DNA from: an uncultured Rhodobacter sp.
GTDB lineage: Bacteria; Pseudomonadota; Alphaproteobacteria; Rhodobacterales; Rhodobacteraceae
Assembly: GCA_937901435.1 (NCBI GenBank)
Contig: CALGTJ010000106.1
Span: 1-8,341, forward strand
Length of the DNA: 8,341 bases
Reading direction: 5' to 3'
In this document: in pieces, positions 1-5,985 of the stretch
Layout of the letters: every line of letters starts with the position of its first letter
How positions within the stretch are numbered: the first letter of the stretch is position 1
Made by a program: the position numbers and the translations under genes
The notes under the pieces: generated by a model
What the model saw: the letters and a program-made list of their open reading frames with translations, nothing else
Told to the model about the DNA's origin: nothing
The model's database searches: none

Positions 1-63
1 TTACGCTACCGCCGCCATCACACACCCTCGCCTCGATGAATAATCCGGGCTAACGGGCTGCGC

Positions 64-465
64 GTGCCAAGCACTGACCAAAGGATCGACTTTGGTCGGG
101 CAGAGGCGGGTGTGGTCGCGGCAGTTGCGAAAATCCTGAACGCCCAGCCCACCAGCAGTGCGACCAACGGTGAATGTGGCGCGGGGCCTGTGAAGACCGT
201 GAGTTTCGCCAAAGGGATCGACCTGTTGTTCCAGAACGGTGATTTCCGGGGCTGGGGCGCGCGTGCGCCGATCTTTATCACAACAACCGGATATACGCCC
301 GGCCAGACCCGCGCGCAGCTTGAAACCTCGGGCGTCACGGGATTTCAGCAAACCACGCTTGGCACTGAATTCGAGGTAAGCGGCGTCTTTGGCCTGCTGG
401 AACTGCCCACACAAGCCGCGCGCGTCGATCTGATGTGGGCCGGGGTTAGCTGTTTCTTCCGTTAG
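64..465 (+). CDS. Conserved hypothetical protein, C-terminal part; 5' end missing or frameshifted
   Basis: No function is recognised. The visible reading frame gives about 133 residues from a GTG at 64, but no ribosome binding site precedes that GTG, and an in-frame TGA at 37-39 blocks any longer ORF. The reading frame between 40 and 63 already looks protein-like (ANGLRV just before the GTG). The core has an ECGAGP motif near residues 38-43, an LLFQNGDFRGW stretch near 54-64, an LGTEF motif near 98-102, and ends in WAGVSCFFR. I remember small secreted Rhodobacteraceae proteins with this ECGAGP...LWAG..C.FR pattern, which carry an N-terminal signal peptide that is absent here; that is recollection, not a search. 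In the other two plus frames, open reading up to stops at 41-43 and 51-53 could be the displaced N-terminal part. It may be a pseudogene, a sequencing error, or a gene using a weak start. Its stop codon overlaps that of the convergent acetyltransferase gene. Confidence 0.5.
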   Translation: MPSTDQRIDFGRAEAGVVAAVAKILNAQPTSSATNGECGAGPVKTVSFAKGIDLLFQNGDFRGWGARAPIFITTTGYTPGQTRAQLETSGVTGFQQTTLGTEFEVSGVFGLLELPTQAARVDLMWAGVSCFFR

Positions 466-962
466 GGCTCGGGAAATAAATCAAACCGCTTGCAAATCTG
501 ATCCACGATCAGGCCGTTTGCAAGCGCTTCGTCCCTGATCACATCGTAATCCTGAAACCCACGCCCGCTGTAATACGCCAGACCACTGGCGTTATCGGCA
601 CGGATCACCGCCACCAGCCGCCTGTAGCCCAGCGCCCGCGCGCTATCACAGCTTTGCGCGAATAGGGCAGATCCGATGCCTTGCCCCCTCGCCCCCACGC
701 GCACGAAACTGCCGATATCGGCGCTGTCACCGGGCAAGTCGGGGTGCGGCTCAACAGACTGAAAACCCATGATTTGTCCATCAGGCGCACAGGCCACCGT
801 CCAACAACTTTGCTCTGGCGCGTCGGCCATGCGGGTGCGCAGATAGTGGGCTGTGACAGTCTCTGTATAGGCTGTCGTACCACCGATCCTGATGATCTCG
901 TTCAATAGATCCGCCATTTCAACAGCGTCCCTGTCATCTGGGCGGCGCGTGGTTATTGTCAT
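462..962 (-). CDS. GNAT-family N-acetyltransferase
   Basis: A 166-residue protein of the Gcn5-related acetyltransferase fold, which moves an acetyl group from acetyl-CoA to an amine on a small molecule or protein; the substrate cannot be told from sequence. The acetyl-CoA pyrophosphate-binding loop is clear: RGQGIG at residues 92-97, after the beta-4 strand IGSFVRV, which is the classic R/Q-x-x-G-x-G/A motif. The beta-5/alpha-4 region with NASGLAYYSGRGF (124-136) is also typical, with the conserved Asn and Tyr. Length is normal for a single-domain GNAT. The ATG at 962-960 has only a weak purine-rich site (GAGAG) upstream. It starts 13 bp after the stop of the HD-domain gene, so the two are probably cotranscribed and perhaps translationally coupled. 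Its stop overlaps the convergent gene at 462-465. The family call is solid; a specific activity such as phosphinothricin or ribosomal-protein acetylation would be a guess. Confidence 0.88.
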   Translation of the reverse strand: MTITTRRPDDRDAVEMADLLNEIIRIGGTTAYTETVTAHYLRTRMADAPEQSCWTVACAPDGQIMGFQSVEPHPDLPGDSADIGSFVRVGARGQGIGSALFAQSCDSARALGYRRLVAVIRADNASGLAYYSGRGFQDYDVIRDEALANGLIVDQICKRFDLFPEP

Positions 963-975
963 GCATTTACTCTCG

Positions 976-1584
976 TTACATCAACGCCAACAGCGCCTCA
1001 TGGCGTGTGGTGTAGTCATTGCGCGCGGCGACAGGCTCTCTGAGGCGAATGTGAAGACCTTCGATCATTTCTGGCTTTGGCTTGCCGAAAAACTTGTCCG
1101 CCTCGGATTTGGTGAACCCGGCAATCTGCGTCGCCTCTAACCATGCGGACAGTTTATCTGCCGCTTTTATCTTGACCTTTATCCATTTTGGCAAAACGGC
1201 AGGCAAGCCAAAGCGCAGATGGATGGCCGCCGTCAGACGATCATCCAATTCGCCGTAGTTCGGGCCAACCGCCGCCTTGACGGGCGAAATCATGTCGCCG
1301 ATCACATATTCCGGCGCGTCGTGCAGCAGCGCGGCCAAGCGCCATTTGACAGGCACATCCGGGTGCTGGCGGGTGAAAATTTCCTCGACGAGCAACGAAT
1401 GCTCTGCCACGGAATAGGGGTAATCGCCGCGGGTTTGCCCGTTCCAGCGCGCCACAAAGGCCAGACCATGGGCGATGTCCTCTATCTCGATATCCATGGG
1501 CGTGGGATCAAGCAGGTCAAGCCTGCGCCCCGACAACATCCGTTGCCAAGCCCGCGGCGCGCGGCGAGAAGAACTAACAGCCAT
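976..1584 (-). CDS. HD-domain phosphohydrolase (YfbR-like, COG1896 type)
   Basis: A 202-residue HD-superfamily metal-dependent phosphohydrolase. Metal ligands of the HD signature are visible: His62 in YSVAEHS, His88-Asp89 in ALLHDAPE, and Asp143 in IKAADKLSAWLEA, with Glu150 in the last helix. This arrangement resembles the YfbR 5'-deoxynucleotidase branch, whose E. coli member dephosphorylates deoxynucleoside monophosphates; whether this protein does the same is inference. The N-terminal RAWQRMLSGRRLDLLDP segment (11-27) is where I expect the conserved region to begin. The frame stays open back to 1668, but the ATG at 1584-1582 is chosen because AAAGAGGG lies 4 nt before it, and the extra 28 residues upstream do not look like part of the family. 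The gene is divergent from ahcY across a 205 bp gap and is followed closely by the GNAT gene. A nucleotide or nucleotide-like substrate is likely. Confidence 0.88.
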   Translation of the reverse strand: MAVSSSRRAPRAWQRMLSGRRLDLLDPTPMDIEIEDIAHGLAFVARWNGQTRGDYPYSVAEHSLLVEEIFTRQHPDVPVKWRLAALLHDAPEYVIGDMISPVKAAVGPNYGELDDRLTAAIHLRFGLPAVLPKWIKVKIKAADKLSAWLEATQIAGFTKSEADKFFGKPKPEMIEGLHIRLREPVAARNDYTTRHEALLALM

Positions 1585-1588
1585 GGAT

Positions 1589-1596
1589 CCCTCTTT
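1589..1596 (-). promoter_or_regulatory. Ribosome binding site that sets the HD-domain gene start
   Basis: On the minus strand AAAGAGGG lies 4 nt upstream of the ATG at 1584-1582. It favours this start over the in-frame ATG at 1668, giving a 202-residue rather than a 230-residue protein. Confidence 0.7.
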
Positions 1597-1672
1597 GCTG
1601 AAACTGCATGAGTGATGCCACAAGCGGTGATGGATGAAAACCAGCCCCTGCGCGCCGCCACGGGCCATATTT

Positions 1673-1760
1673 GGCCCAGATGGGGCCCAGTTACGGACCA
1701 GATGCGACCAATCCGCCCTTTCGGATTGCCTACACGTTGAGCGGGTGCTAAGTGCACCGC
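1673..1760 (+). other. ahcY upstream region with three small dyads
   Basis: The 205 bp between the HD-domain gene and ahcY contains three short inverted repeats in a row. GGCCC/GGGCC is at 1673-1677 and 1683-1687 with a 5-nt loop. AATCCG/CGGATT is at 1710-1715 and 1722-1727 with a 6-nt loop. An imperfect GCGG-G-TGC/GCA-CCGC stem spans 1741-1760. They could be operators for the divergent promoters, or a structured 5' leader of ahcY. I compared them from memory with the SAH riboswitch and the Rhodobacterales SAM/SAH riboswitch and could not match either consensus, so I do not call a riboswitch. No convincing -35/-10 pair was found for either direction. Confidence 0.35.
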
Positions 1761-1789
1761 AATGACTCAGGTTTCAGGAGCAAAGCCAA

Positions 1790-3178
1790 ATGGCAAGCGA
1801 TTACATTGTTAAAGATATCAATCTGGCAGAATACGGTCGCAAAGAGCTGACCATCGCAGAAACCGAAATGCCGGGCCTGATGGCCCTGCGCGAAGAATTT
1901 GGCGATAGCAAGCCTTTGGCGGGCGCCCGTATTGTCGGCTCGCTGCACATGACGATCCAGACTGCCGTGCTGATCGAAACGCTGGTCGAGTTGGGTGCAG
2001 ATGTGCGCTGGGCCTCATGCAACATCTTTTCCACCCAAGACCACGCCGCCGCTGCGATTGCCGCTGGTGGCACGCCGGTCTTTGCGATCAAGGGTCAGTC
2101 GCTGGAAGAGCATTGGGACTATCTCGACAAGTCCTTTATGTTCGCAGACGGCCCGAACCTGATCCTCGACGACGGCGGTGATGCCACGCTTTATATACTC
2201 TTGGGCGCACGCGCCGAGGCGGGCGAAGAGATCCTTGCCGTCCCCACCAGCGAAGAAGAAGAGGCGATCAAACAACAGATCGCCAAGCGCATGGCCGCAA
2301 GTCCCGGCTGGTTCACCAAGATGCGCGACCAGATCAAAGGCGTGTCCGAAGAAACGACAACCGGCGTTCACCGCCTCTATGACCTGTTCAAGCAGGGCCA
2401 ACTGCCCTTCCCCGCGATCAACGTCAACGACTCGGTCACCAAGTCGAAGTTTGACAACAAATACGGCTGTAAAGAATCGCTGGTCGACGGCATCCGTCGC
2501 GCCACGGATACGATGATGGCCGGTAAGGTTGCTGTTGTTCTGGGCTACGGCGACGTTGGCAAAGGCTCTGCCGCGTCCCTGCTGGGCGCCGGTGCCCGCG
2601 TGAAGGTGACAGAGGTCGATCCGATCTGCGCGCTTCAGGCTGCCATGGACGGGTTCGAGGTCGTGCTGCTAGAGGATGTGATCGGCAGCGCCGACATCTT
2701 TATCACCACCACCGGCAACAAGGACGTGATCCGCATCGAGCATATGCGCGAGATGAAGGACATGGCGATCGTCGGCAACATCGGCCACTTTGACAACGAA
2801 ATTCAGGTTGCCGCGCTGAAAAACCATAAATGGACCAACATCAAAGAGCAGGTGGATATGATTGAGATGCCGTCTGGCAACCGTCTGATCCTGCTGTCTG
2901 AGGGTCGTCTGCTGAACCTCGGCAACGCCACGGGCCATCCGTCCTTCGTGATGTCGGCGTCCTTCACCAATCAGGTGCTGGCGCAGATGGAACTGTGGAT
3001 GCGTGGCGATCAGTACAAGAACGAAGTCTACATCCTGCCCAAGCATCTGGACGAAAAAGTCGCCCGTCTGCATCTGGCGAAAATCGGTGTAAGACTGACA
3101 GAACTCAAGCCAGAGCAAGCCGCCTACATCGGCGTTGCGCCAGAAGGCCCGTTCAAGCCTGAACATTACCGCTACTAA
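1790..3178 (+). CDS. ahcY: Adenosylhomocysteinase (S-adenosyl-L-homocysteine hydrolase)
   Basis: Cytosolic NAD-dependent enzyme that splits S-adenosylhomocysteine into adenosine and homocysteine. This relieves product inhibition of methyltransferases and feeds the methionine cycle. The protein has 462 residues, a normal length for the bacterial type. Visible signatures include SLHMTIQTA (51-59), the substrate-binding [12 protein letters not shown] (78-89), [12 protein letters not shown] (186-197), and the [16 protein letters not shown] block (211-226) with catalytic Lys218 and Asp222. Others are the Rossmann NAD-binding [10 protein letters not shown] (252-261), [11 protein letters not shown] (328-338), [11 protein letters not shown] (379-389) and the C-terminal HYRY. 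The stretch around residues 143-185 corresponds to the extra segment of about 40 residues known from many bacterial, plant and protozoal enzymes and absent from the mammalian one. The ATG at 1790 follows AGGAG (1776-1780) at 9 nt. The gene stands alone, divergent from the HD-domain gene, and ends in a strong intrinsic terminator. Confidence 0.98.
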   Translation: MASDYIVKDINLAEYGRKELTIAETEMPGLMALREEFGDSKPLAGARIVGSLHMTIQTAVLIETLVELGADVRWASCNIFSTQDHAAAAIAAGGTPVFAIKGQSLEEHWDYLDKSFMFADGPNLILDDGGDATLYILLGARAEAGEEILAVPTSEEEEAIKQQIAKRMAASPGWFTKMRDQIKGVSEETTTGVHRLYDLFKQGQLPFPAINVNDSVTKSKFDNKYGCKESLVDGIRRATDTMMAGKVAVVLGYGDVGKGSAASLLGAGARVKVTEVDPICALQAAMDGFEVVLLEDVIGSADIFITTTGNKDVIRIEHMREMKDMAIVGNIGHFDNEIQVAALKNHKWTNIKEQVDMIEMPSGNRLILLSEGRLLNLGNATGHPSFVMSASFTNQVLAQMELWMRGDQYKNEVYILPKHLDEKVARLHLAKIGVRLTELKPEQAAYIGVAPEGPFKPEHYRY

Positions 3179-3191
3179 GTTTTGGCCTGAA

Positions 3192-3238
3192 AGACATCGA
3201 CACGGCGCGCGAAAATTTCGTGCGCCGTTTTCATGTCT
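3192..3238 (+). terminator. Rho-independent terminator of ahcY
   Basis: Fourteen bases after the ahcY stop a long hairpin begins. The core stem ACGGCGC...GCGCCGT (3202-3228) continues inward through GCGAAA/TTTCGT with one G-T pair, and is followed by four T (3228-3231). An outer pair AGACAT (3192-3197) and ATGTCT (3233-3238) is also complementary, so a longer two-part stem is possible. The T-run is short, but the stem is very stable. Confidence 0.85.
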
Positions 3239-3364
3239 AAAGGGCAATAGATTGAGCGCTTTCCAACCAGATTGCGTGTGCCTGCCTGCCCGCTGCCCCC
3301 ATAAACCGCAGAACAGTGCCCGTTTCCGGTAAAACTCCACGATTTTTCCCCTTTGTTAGGGATC

Positions 3365-3413
3365 GGTTCAAGACTAATCTGAACCCGGCGATGGACGTCT
3401 GCCTTTGACAGAC
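3365..3413 (+). promoter_or_regulatory. Dyads in the promoter region of the DUF2853 gene
   Basis: Two inverted repeats lie in the 207 bp between the ahcY terminator and the DUF2853 gene: GGTTCA (3365-3370) with TGAACC (3380-3385), 9-nt spacer, and GTCTG (3397-3401) with CAGAC (3409-3413), 7-nt spacer. A loose sigma-70-like pair, TTGTTA (3353-3358) and TAATCT (3375-3380), 16 nt apart, overlaps the first dyad, which would suit an operator. The promoter match is weak and the regulator unknown. Confidence 0.3.
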
Positions 3414-3431
3414 CTTTGCGCCCAAATCAAA

Positions 3432-3437
3432 AAGGAG
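3432..3437 (+). promoter_or_regulatory. Strong ribosome binding site of the DUF2853 gene
   Basis: AAGGAG lies 8 nt before the ATG at 3446. It fixes that start against the in-frame TTG at 3416, which lies upstream of this site and would add ten residues foreign to the family. It is the best Shine-Dalgarno match in the window. Confidence 0.85.
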
Positions 3438-3445
3438 AGGGACAT

Positions 3446-3787
3446 ATGGGAAAAAGAGACGATCTGATCGCCAAATATGCGGACGATCTAAAGAACAAAT
3501 GCGGCATGACTCCAGACATGGACCTGCTGACCAAGGTCACAATCGGCTGCGGCCCGTCAATTTACAACGCAGACTCGTCAACCGTTGCCGCAACGCAAGA
3601 GAGCGAGCTAGAGACGGTCAAGAACAACTTTCTGATCAAGAAACTTGCCCTGTCCGACGGCCCTGAATTGATGGATGCCATAAATAAGGTCATCGACACC
3701 TACGGTCGCTCAGAGCGCAACAAATATCGCGCGGTTGTGTATTACATGCTGACAAAGCATTTCGGCAAAGAAAAGATCTACGGGTAA
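3446..3787 (+). CDS. DUF2853 family protein
   Basis: A small soluble protein of 113 residues with no signal peptide or membrane segment. I recognise it as DUF2853, a family of unknown function common in alphaproteobacteria and some other bacteria. Recognisable blocks are the N-terminal KRDDLIAKYADDLK helix (3-16), DMDLLTKVTIGCGPSIYNAD (24-43), NFLIKKLAL (61-69) and the C-terminal RNKYRAVVYYMLTKHFGKE (91-109). The composition suggests an all-helical compact fold rich in Lys and Asp. Cys19 and Cys35 are the only cysteines seen. No catalytic motif is evident. It is monocistronic, with an excellent ribosome binding site and an intrinsic terminator just after the stop, so it is probably well expressed. 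Function should be left open. Confidence 0.9.
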   Translation: MGKRDDLIAKYADDLKNKCGMTPDMDLLTKVTIGCGPSIYNADSSTVAATQESELETVKNNFLIKKLALSDGPELMDAINKVIDTYGRSERNKYRAVVYYMLTKHFGKEKIYG

Positions 3788-3799
3788 TCCCTGCGATAC

Positions 3800-3834
3800 A
3801 AAAAGCGCCCGCCTGTGTTGGATGGGCGCTTTTT
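3800..3834 (+). terminator. Rho-independent terminator after the DUF2853 gene
   Basis: An 11 bp perfect stem, AAAAAGCGCCC (3800-3810) and GGGCGCTTTTT (3824-3834), with a 13-nt loop, begins 12 bases after the stop codon. The A-run on one side and T-run on the other let it act in both directions. Confidence 0.92.
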
Positions 3835-4094
3835 GATGTATAAAGCGTTAATTACAAGTCGATGTTTTTAAATGATTTTTACATAAGAATTGATTGAACC
3901 AATCACTGCGTTCCTGTAGTGCTTAGATAAGGCCAGAACGGTCGAGACCTTTTCAGATACATGTGCGGCGCGAGGGGAGCATATGGGGTGATGGAGGGTC
4001 TCGTTCGGGGTCGGGACCCTCCATTTCACATCTTGGTTCCAAGTGTCAGAGCGCGGCCAGAGCCTCAACAGCCCTGTCAAAAATAAAAGTCGTA
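3835..4094. other. Gap without a recognisable gene, AT-rich at its left end
   Basis: Counting the terminator, 3788-4094 is about 307 bases without a gene. The left part (3838-3900) is clearly more AT-rich than its surroundings and ends in the dyad TGATTG (3891-3896) / CAATCA (3900-3905). The right part is GC-rich and holds the hairpin listed at 3991-4024 and a small CTTGG/CCAAG stem (4032-4043). Short open frames exist, but none has a ribosome binding site or protein-like composition that I trust. The region lies downstream of both flanking genes, so it is a convergent gap rather than a shared promoter region. Confidence 0.6.
3991..4024. repeat. Strong inverted repeat / hairpin
   Basis: ATGGAGGGTC (3991-4000) and GACCCTCCAT (4015-4024) are perfectly complementary over 10 bp. 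The pairing continues inward through T-G, C-G and G-C to leave an 8-nt loop. Neither strand has a T-run after the stem, so it is not a standard intrinsic terminator for either flanking gene. It could be part of a small RNA, an mRNA 3'-end stabiliser for the minus-strand membrane protein gene, or a mobile REP-like repeat; only one copy was noticed in this window. Confidence 0.75.
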
Positions 4095-4490
4095 TCAGAA
4101 CAATGTCAGAACAAGCCCGATAATCGTGCATCCAATGGTCGAATACCCACCATCGATCACGGCAAGCTTTACAGGCCGCATCGCATAAGCATAATTCATC
4201 GCCACCCAGGGTGTGATGAAAAACAGGCCAACCCCAAAGCCCCCCATAGTCCCATAAAACGGCGTGTCGATCCCGGACATCGTAAAGATGTGACGCATCA
4301 TACCTGCGACAAGGATCATGCAAATCCCAGAGACGACAAAGGGCATCAGTGACGCGCCATTCACGGGCTTTCCATTGCTGTCACATTCGATACCCGCCGC
4401 CTGCATCCAGGGTTTTGCCAAAGACATGTACCAAACCGCCCCAAAGGCAAAACTGGCAAAGGCTGCGACCACCACGCTGAGAATTTCCAT
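4095..4490 (-). CDS. DUF1761-type small integral membrane protein
   Basis: A 131-residue, very hydrophobic protein with four likely membrane helices at about residues 3-22, 48-66, 80-97 and 112-130. The motif FGAVWYMSLAKPWMQ (16-30), with its Gly-x-x-Trp-Tyr and following Trp, is the mark I associate with the DUF1761 family of unknown function. A short polar loop of about 15 residues (33-46) separates the first two helices. Near residues 88-100 the third helix ends in a FFITPWVAMNYAY stretch typical of the family. The frame stays open to 4532, but the ATG at 4490-4488 has GAGGG 4 nt upstream and starts directly at the first membrane helix, so I take it as the start. The gene follows the EVE-domain gene on the same strand after 84 bp with a candidate promoter between them, so it may be read separately. 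No transport substrate can be named. Confidence 0.82.
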   Translation of the reverse strand: MEILSVVVAAFASFAFGAVWYMSLAKPWMQAAGIECDSNGKPVNGASLMPFVVSGICMILVAGMMRHIFTMSGIDTPFYGTMGGFGVGLFFITPWVAMNYAYAMRPVKLAVIDGGYSTIGCTIIGLVLTLF

Positions 4491-4494
4491 CCTA

Positions 4495-4499
4495 CCCTC
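4495..4499 (-). promoter_or_regulatory. Ribosome binding site that sets the DUF1761 gene start
   Basis: GAGGG on the minus strand, 4 nt before the ATG at 4490-4488. It favours the 131-residue product over an in-frame ATG at 4532 that has no comparable site. Confidence 0.6.
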
Positions 4500-4542
4500 T
4501 TTTCCGGACACCTGCATCGCGTCCATGGGCAAGCTTTGCCTA

Positions 4543-4573
4543 ATTATATGGCAAAAATCCAGAAAAATGGCAA
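4543..4573 (-). promoter_or_regulatory. Candidate sigma-70 promoter of the DUF1761 gene
   Basis: On the minus strand a perfect TATAAT -10 box (4548-4543) is preceded by TTGCCA (4573-4568), five of six to the -35 consensus, with a 19-nt spacer, slightly long. Transcription would begin near 4536, giving a leader of about 45 nt. A small GGCAA/TTGCC dyad (4528-4540) covers the likely start point and could be an operator. Confidence 0.5.
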
Positions 4574-4574
4574 G

Positions 4575-4994
4575 TTACAGCGTTAGACCTGCCATATCGC
4601 AGACCACTTTCCATTCCGTCTGCGTCACGGGTTGCACGGACAGCCGCGAAGTCTTGACCAGCGCCATATCTGCCAGTCGCAGATCGTCTTTGCACATCTG
4701 CAAGGTCACAGGCGTTTTCACGGGTTTCACCGCTTTGATATCGACACATTCCCACCGCTCGTCGTCGCTGGAACTGTCGGGATGACTTTCGGCACAGACC
4801 TCGACAATGCCTACGACGGCTTTTTCCGACTGCGAATGATAGAAAAAGCCAAGATCGCCCAACTTCATCAGCCGCATGTTGTTGCGCGCCTGATAATTTC
4901 GCACGCCGTCCCACTCTTCGCCAGCGTTGCCCTTGGCGACCTGATCGTCCCACGACCATGCTGAGGGTTCGGATTTAAACAACCAATAGGCCAT
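4575..4994 (-). CDS. EVE domain-containing protein
   Basis: A 139-residue protein consisting of one EVE domain, a PUA-like beta barrel related to the YTH domain and to eukaryotic thymocyte nuclear protein 1. Members bind modified nucleic acid bases, and bacterial ones are thought to read modified DNA or RNA. Diagnostic segments are the N-terminal YWLFKSEP (3-10), WDGVRNYQARNNMR (28-41) with the aromatic/Arg face of the binding pocket, FFYHS (50-54), GIVEV (62-66), W81 followed by VDIK (84-87), and SRLSVQPVT (116-124). It is complete at the usual family length. The ATG at 4994-4992 follows AAGGAGC at good spacing. It sits 22 bp downstream of gpsA as the third gene after tsaD, and I infer cotranscription. 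The modified base it recognises is unknown; the link to TsaD, which makes t6A in tRNA, is only suggestive. Confidence 0.93.
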   Translation of the reverse strand: MAYWLFKSEPSAWSWDDQVAKGNAGEEWDGVRNYQARNNMRLMKLGDLGFFYHSQSEKAVVGIVEVCAESHPDSSSDDERWECVDIKAVKPVKTPVTLQMCKDDLRLADMALVKTSRLSVQPVTQTEWKVVCDMAGLTL

Positions 4995-5016
4995 GGGTGC
5001 TCCTTTTTTCTGTTGT

Positions 5017-5985
5017 TTATTCTGACGTCAAAGGCCGCGCAAGCAAGGCCTCTATCGCGGCCCCGACACCAATCTTACCGCCCAGAACGGTCGCCATCAT
5101 GGTGGAAATGGGCATATCGACACCCGTCTTTTGCGCCAGAGCCAGAGCCGCCTGCGCGGTGGCGACGCCTTCGGTAGTGGCGTTTGCGGTGGCGTGACCT
5201 GCGCGTCCCAATTGCAGCCCAAAGGAAAAGTTGCGCGATTTTTCAGAGGTGCAGGTCAGCGCCAGATCGCCAAAGCCCGACAGCCCGGCCAGCGTTTCTG
5301 CCCGCGCACCCAATGCGGTCGCAAGGCGCACCATCTCTGCATAGCCCCGCGTCATCAAGGCCGCACGCGCGCTTTCGCCGAGCCCTGCGCCGATTGTGAT
5401 ACCGCAGGCGATGGCGATGACGTTCTTTAGCGCGCCGCCAATCTCGACCCCGGTCACATCACTGCTGCGATAGAGCCGCAGGGTTGGCGTGGACAACCGG
5501 GATTGCAACCCGGGTAGCCCGTCGCGGTTGCGCCCGGCAAGGGTCAGCGCAGTTGGCAAACCTTTCGCAATATCAACCGCAAAACTGGCGCCGGACAGTA
5601 GCGCGGCCACGGCATTCGGCACAATCGCCTCTATGGTTGAAACAGGGCCGTGCCCCGTCGCAAGGTCGATCCCCTTGCAGCAGGCCACAAGCGTTCGCCC
5701 GACAGGCCACGGCGCACTCTGGTGCAGGATTGCAGACAAAACCTGTGTGGGAACGGCAAACATAATGATCTGCGCCTGACAGGCCTCTGGCAAATCGTCG
5801 ATGGGCCGCAGGTTTTCGGGAAAGGCGAACCCCGGCAGCCGCGATATGTTCTCGCGCGCGTCCTGCATATCGCGGATCGCGTCGGGATCACGGCCCCACA
5901 GCCAAACAGGCTGTCCAGTCTGCGCCAAAGAGATCGCCAGTGCCGTCCCAAAGGCCCCCGCCCCCAAAACGGCAATGCCGCTCAT
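5017..5985 (-). CDS. gpsA: Glycerol-3-phosphate dehydrogenase [NAD(P)+]
   Basis: Cytosolic enzyme that reduces dihydroxyacetone phosphate to sn-glycerol-3-phosphate, the backbone precursor of membrane phospholipids. It is 322 residues, normal for GpsA. The N-terminal Rossmann motif GAGAFGTA (8-15) binds NAD(P)H. Further landmarks are the VPTQ segment (78-81), CKGID (103-107) with the conserved Lys104, the catalytic Lys187 in [15 protein letters not shown] (181-195), and [13 protein letters not shown] (235-247) followed by SRNFSFG. The usual SGPSFA motif reads SGASFA here (131-136), with Ala in place of Pro; the rest of the motif, including GLPTA, is intact, so activity is likely kept. Its ATG overlaps the tsaD stop as ATGA (5985-5982), a standard sign of translational coupling in one operon, and the EVE-domain gene follows 22 bp after its stop. 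Confidence 0.97.
   Translation of the reverse strand: MSGIAVLGAGAFGTALAISLAQTGQPVWLWGRDPDAIRDMQDARENISRLPGFAFPENLRPIDDLPEACQAQIIMFAVPTQVLSAILHQSAPWPVGRTLVACCKGIDLATGHGPVSTIEAIVPNAVAALLSGASFAVDIAKGLPTALTLAGRNRDGLPGLQSRLSTPTLRLYRSSDVTGVEIGGALKNVIAIACGITIGAGLGESARAALMTRGYAEMVRLATALGARAETLAGLSGFGDLALTCTSEKSRNFSFGLQLGRAGHATANATTEGVATAQAALALAQKTGVDMPISTMMATVLGGKIGVGAAIEALLARPLTSE

Noticed and set aside
1..414. Long minus-strand open frame opposite the left-edge gene
   Set aside because: It has a Cys/Arg-rich composition without motifs, no ribosome binding site, and mirrors a plus-strand frame with family-like motifs.
1585..1668. N-terminal extension of the HD-domain protein by 28 residues
   Set aside because: A clear ribosome binding site precedes the internal ATG at 1584, and the extra residues do not resemble the family.
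1741..1789. SAM/SAH riboswitch ahead of ahcY
   Set aside because: A stem followed by a GGAG-containing tail is reminiscent, but the loop sequence and pseudoknot bases of the known consensus are not present.
2669..3340. 223-residue minus-strand frame across the end of ahcY
   Set aside because: Shadow frame of a strongly conserved gene; it also runs through the ahcY terminator and has no recognisable domain.
3890..3905. FNR/FnrL site (TTGAT-N4-ATCAA)
   Set aside because: The two half-sites are separated by more than four bases and the right half is incomplete, so the FNR consensus is not met.
3868..4352. Open frames on both strands in the gap before the DUF1761 gene
   Set aside because: They overlap the hairpin and the DUF1761 gene, lack ribosome binding sites and have non-protein-like composition.
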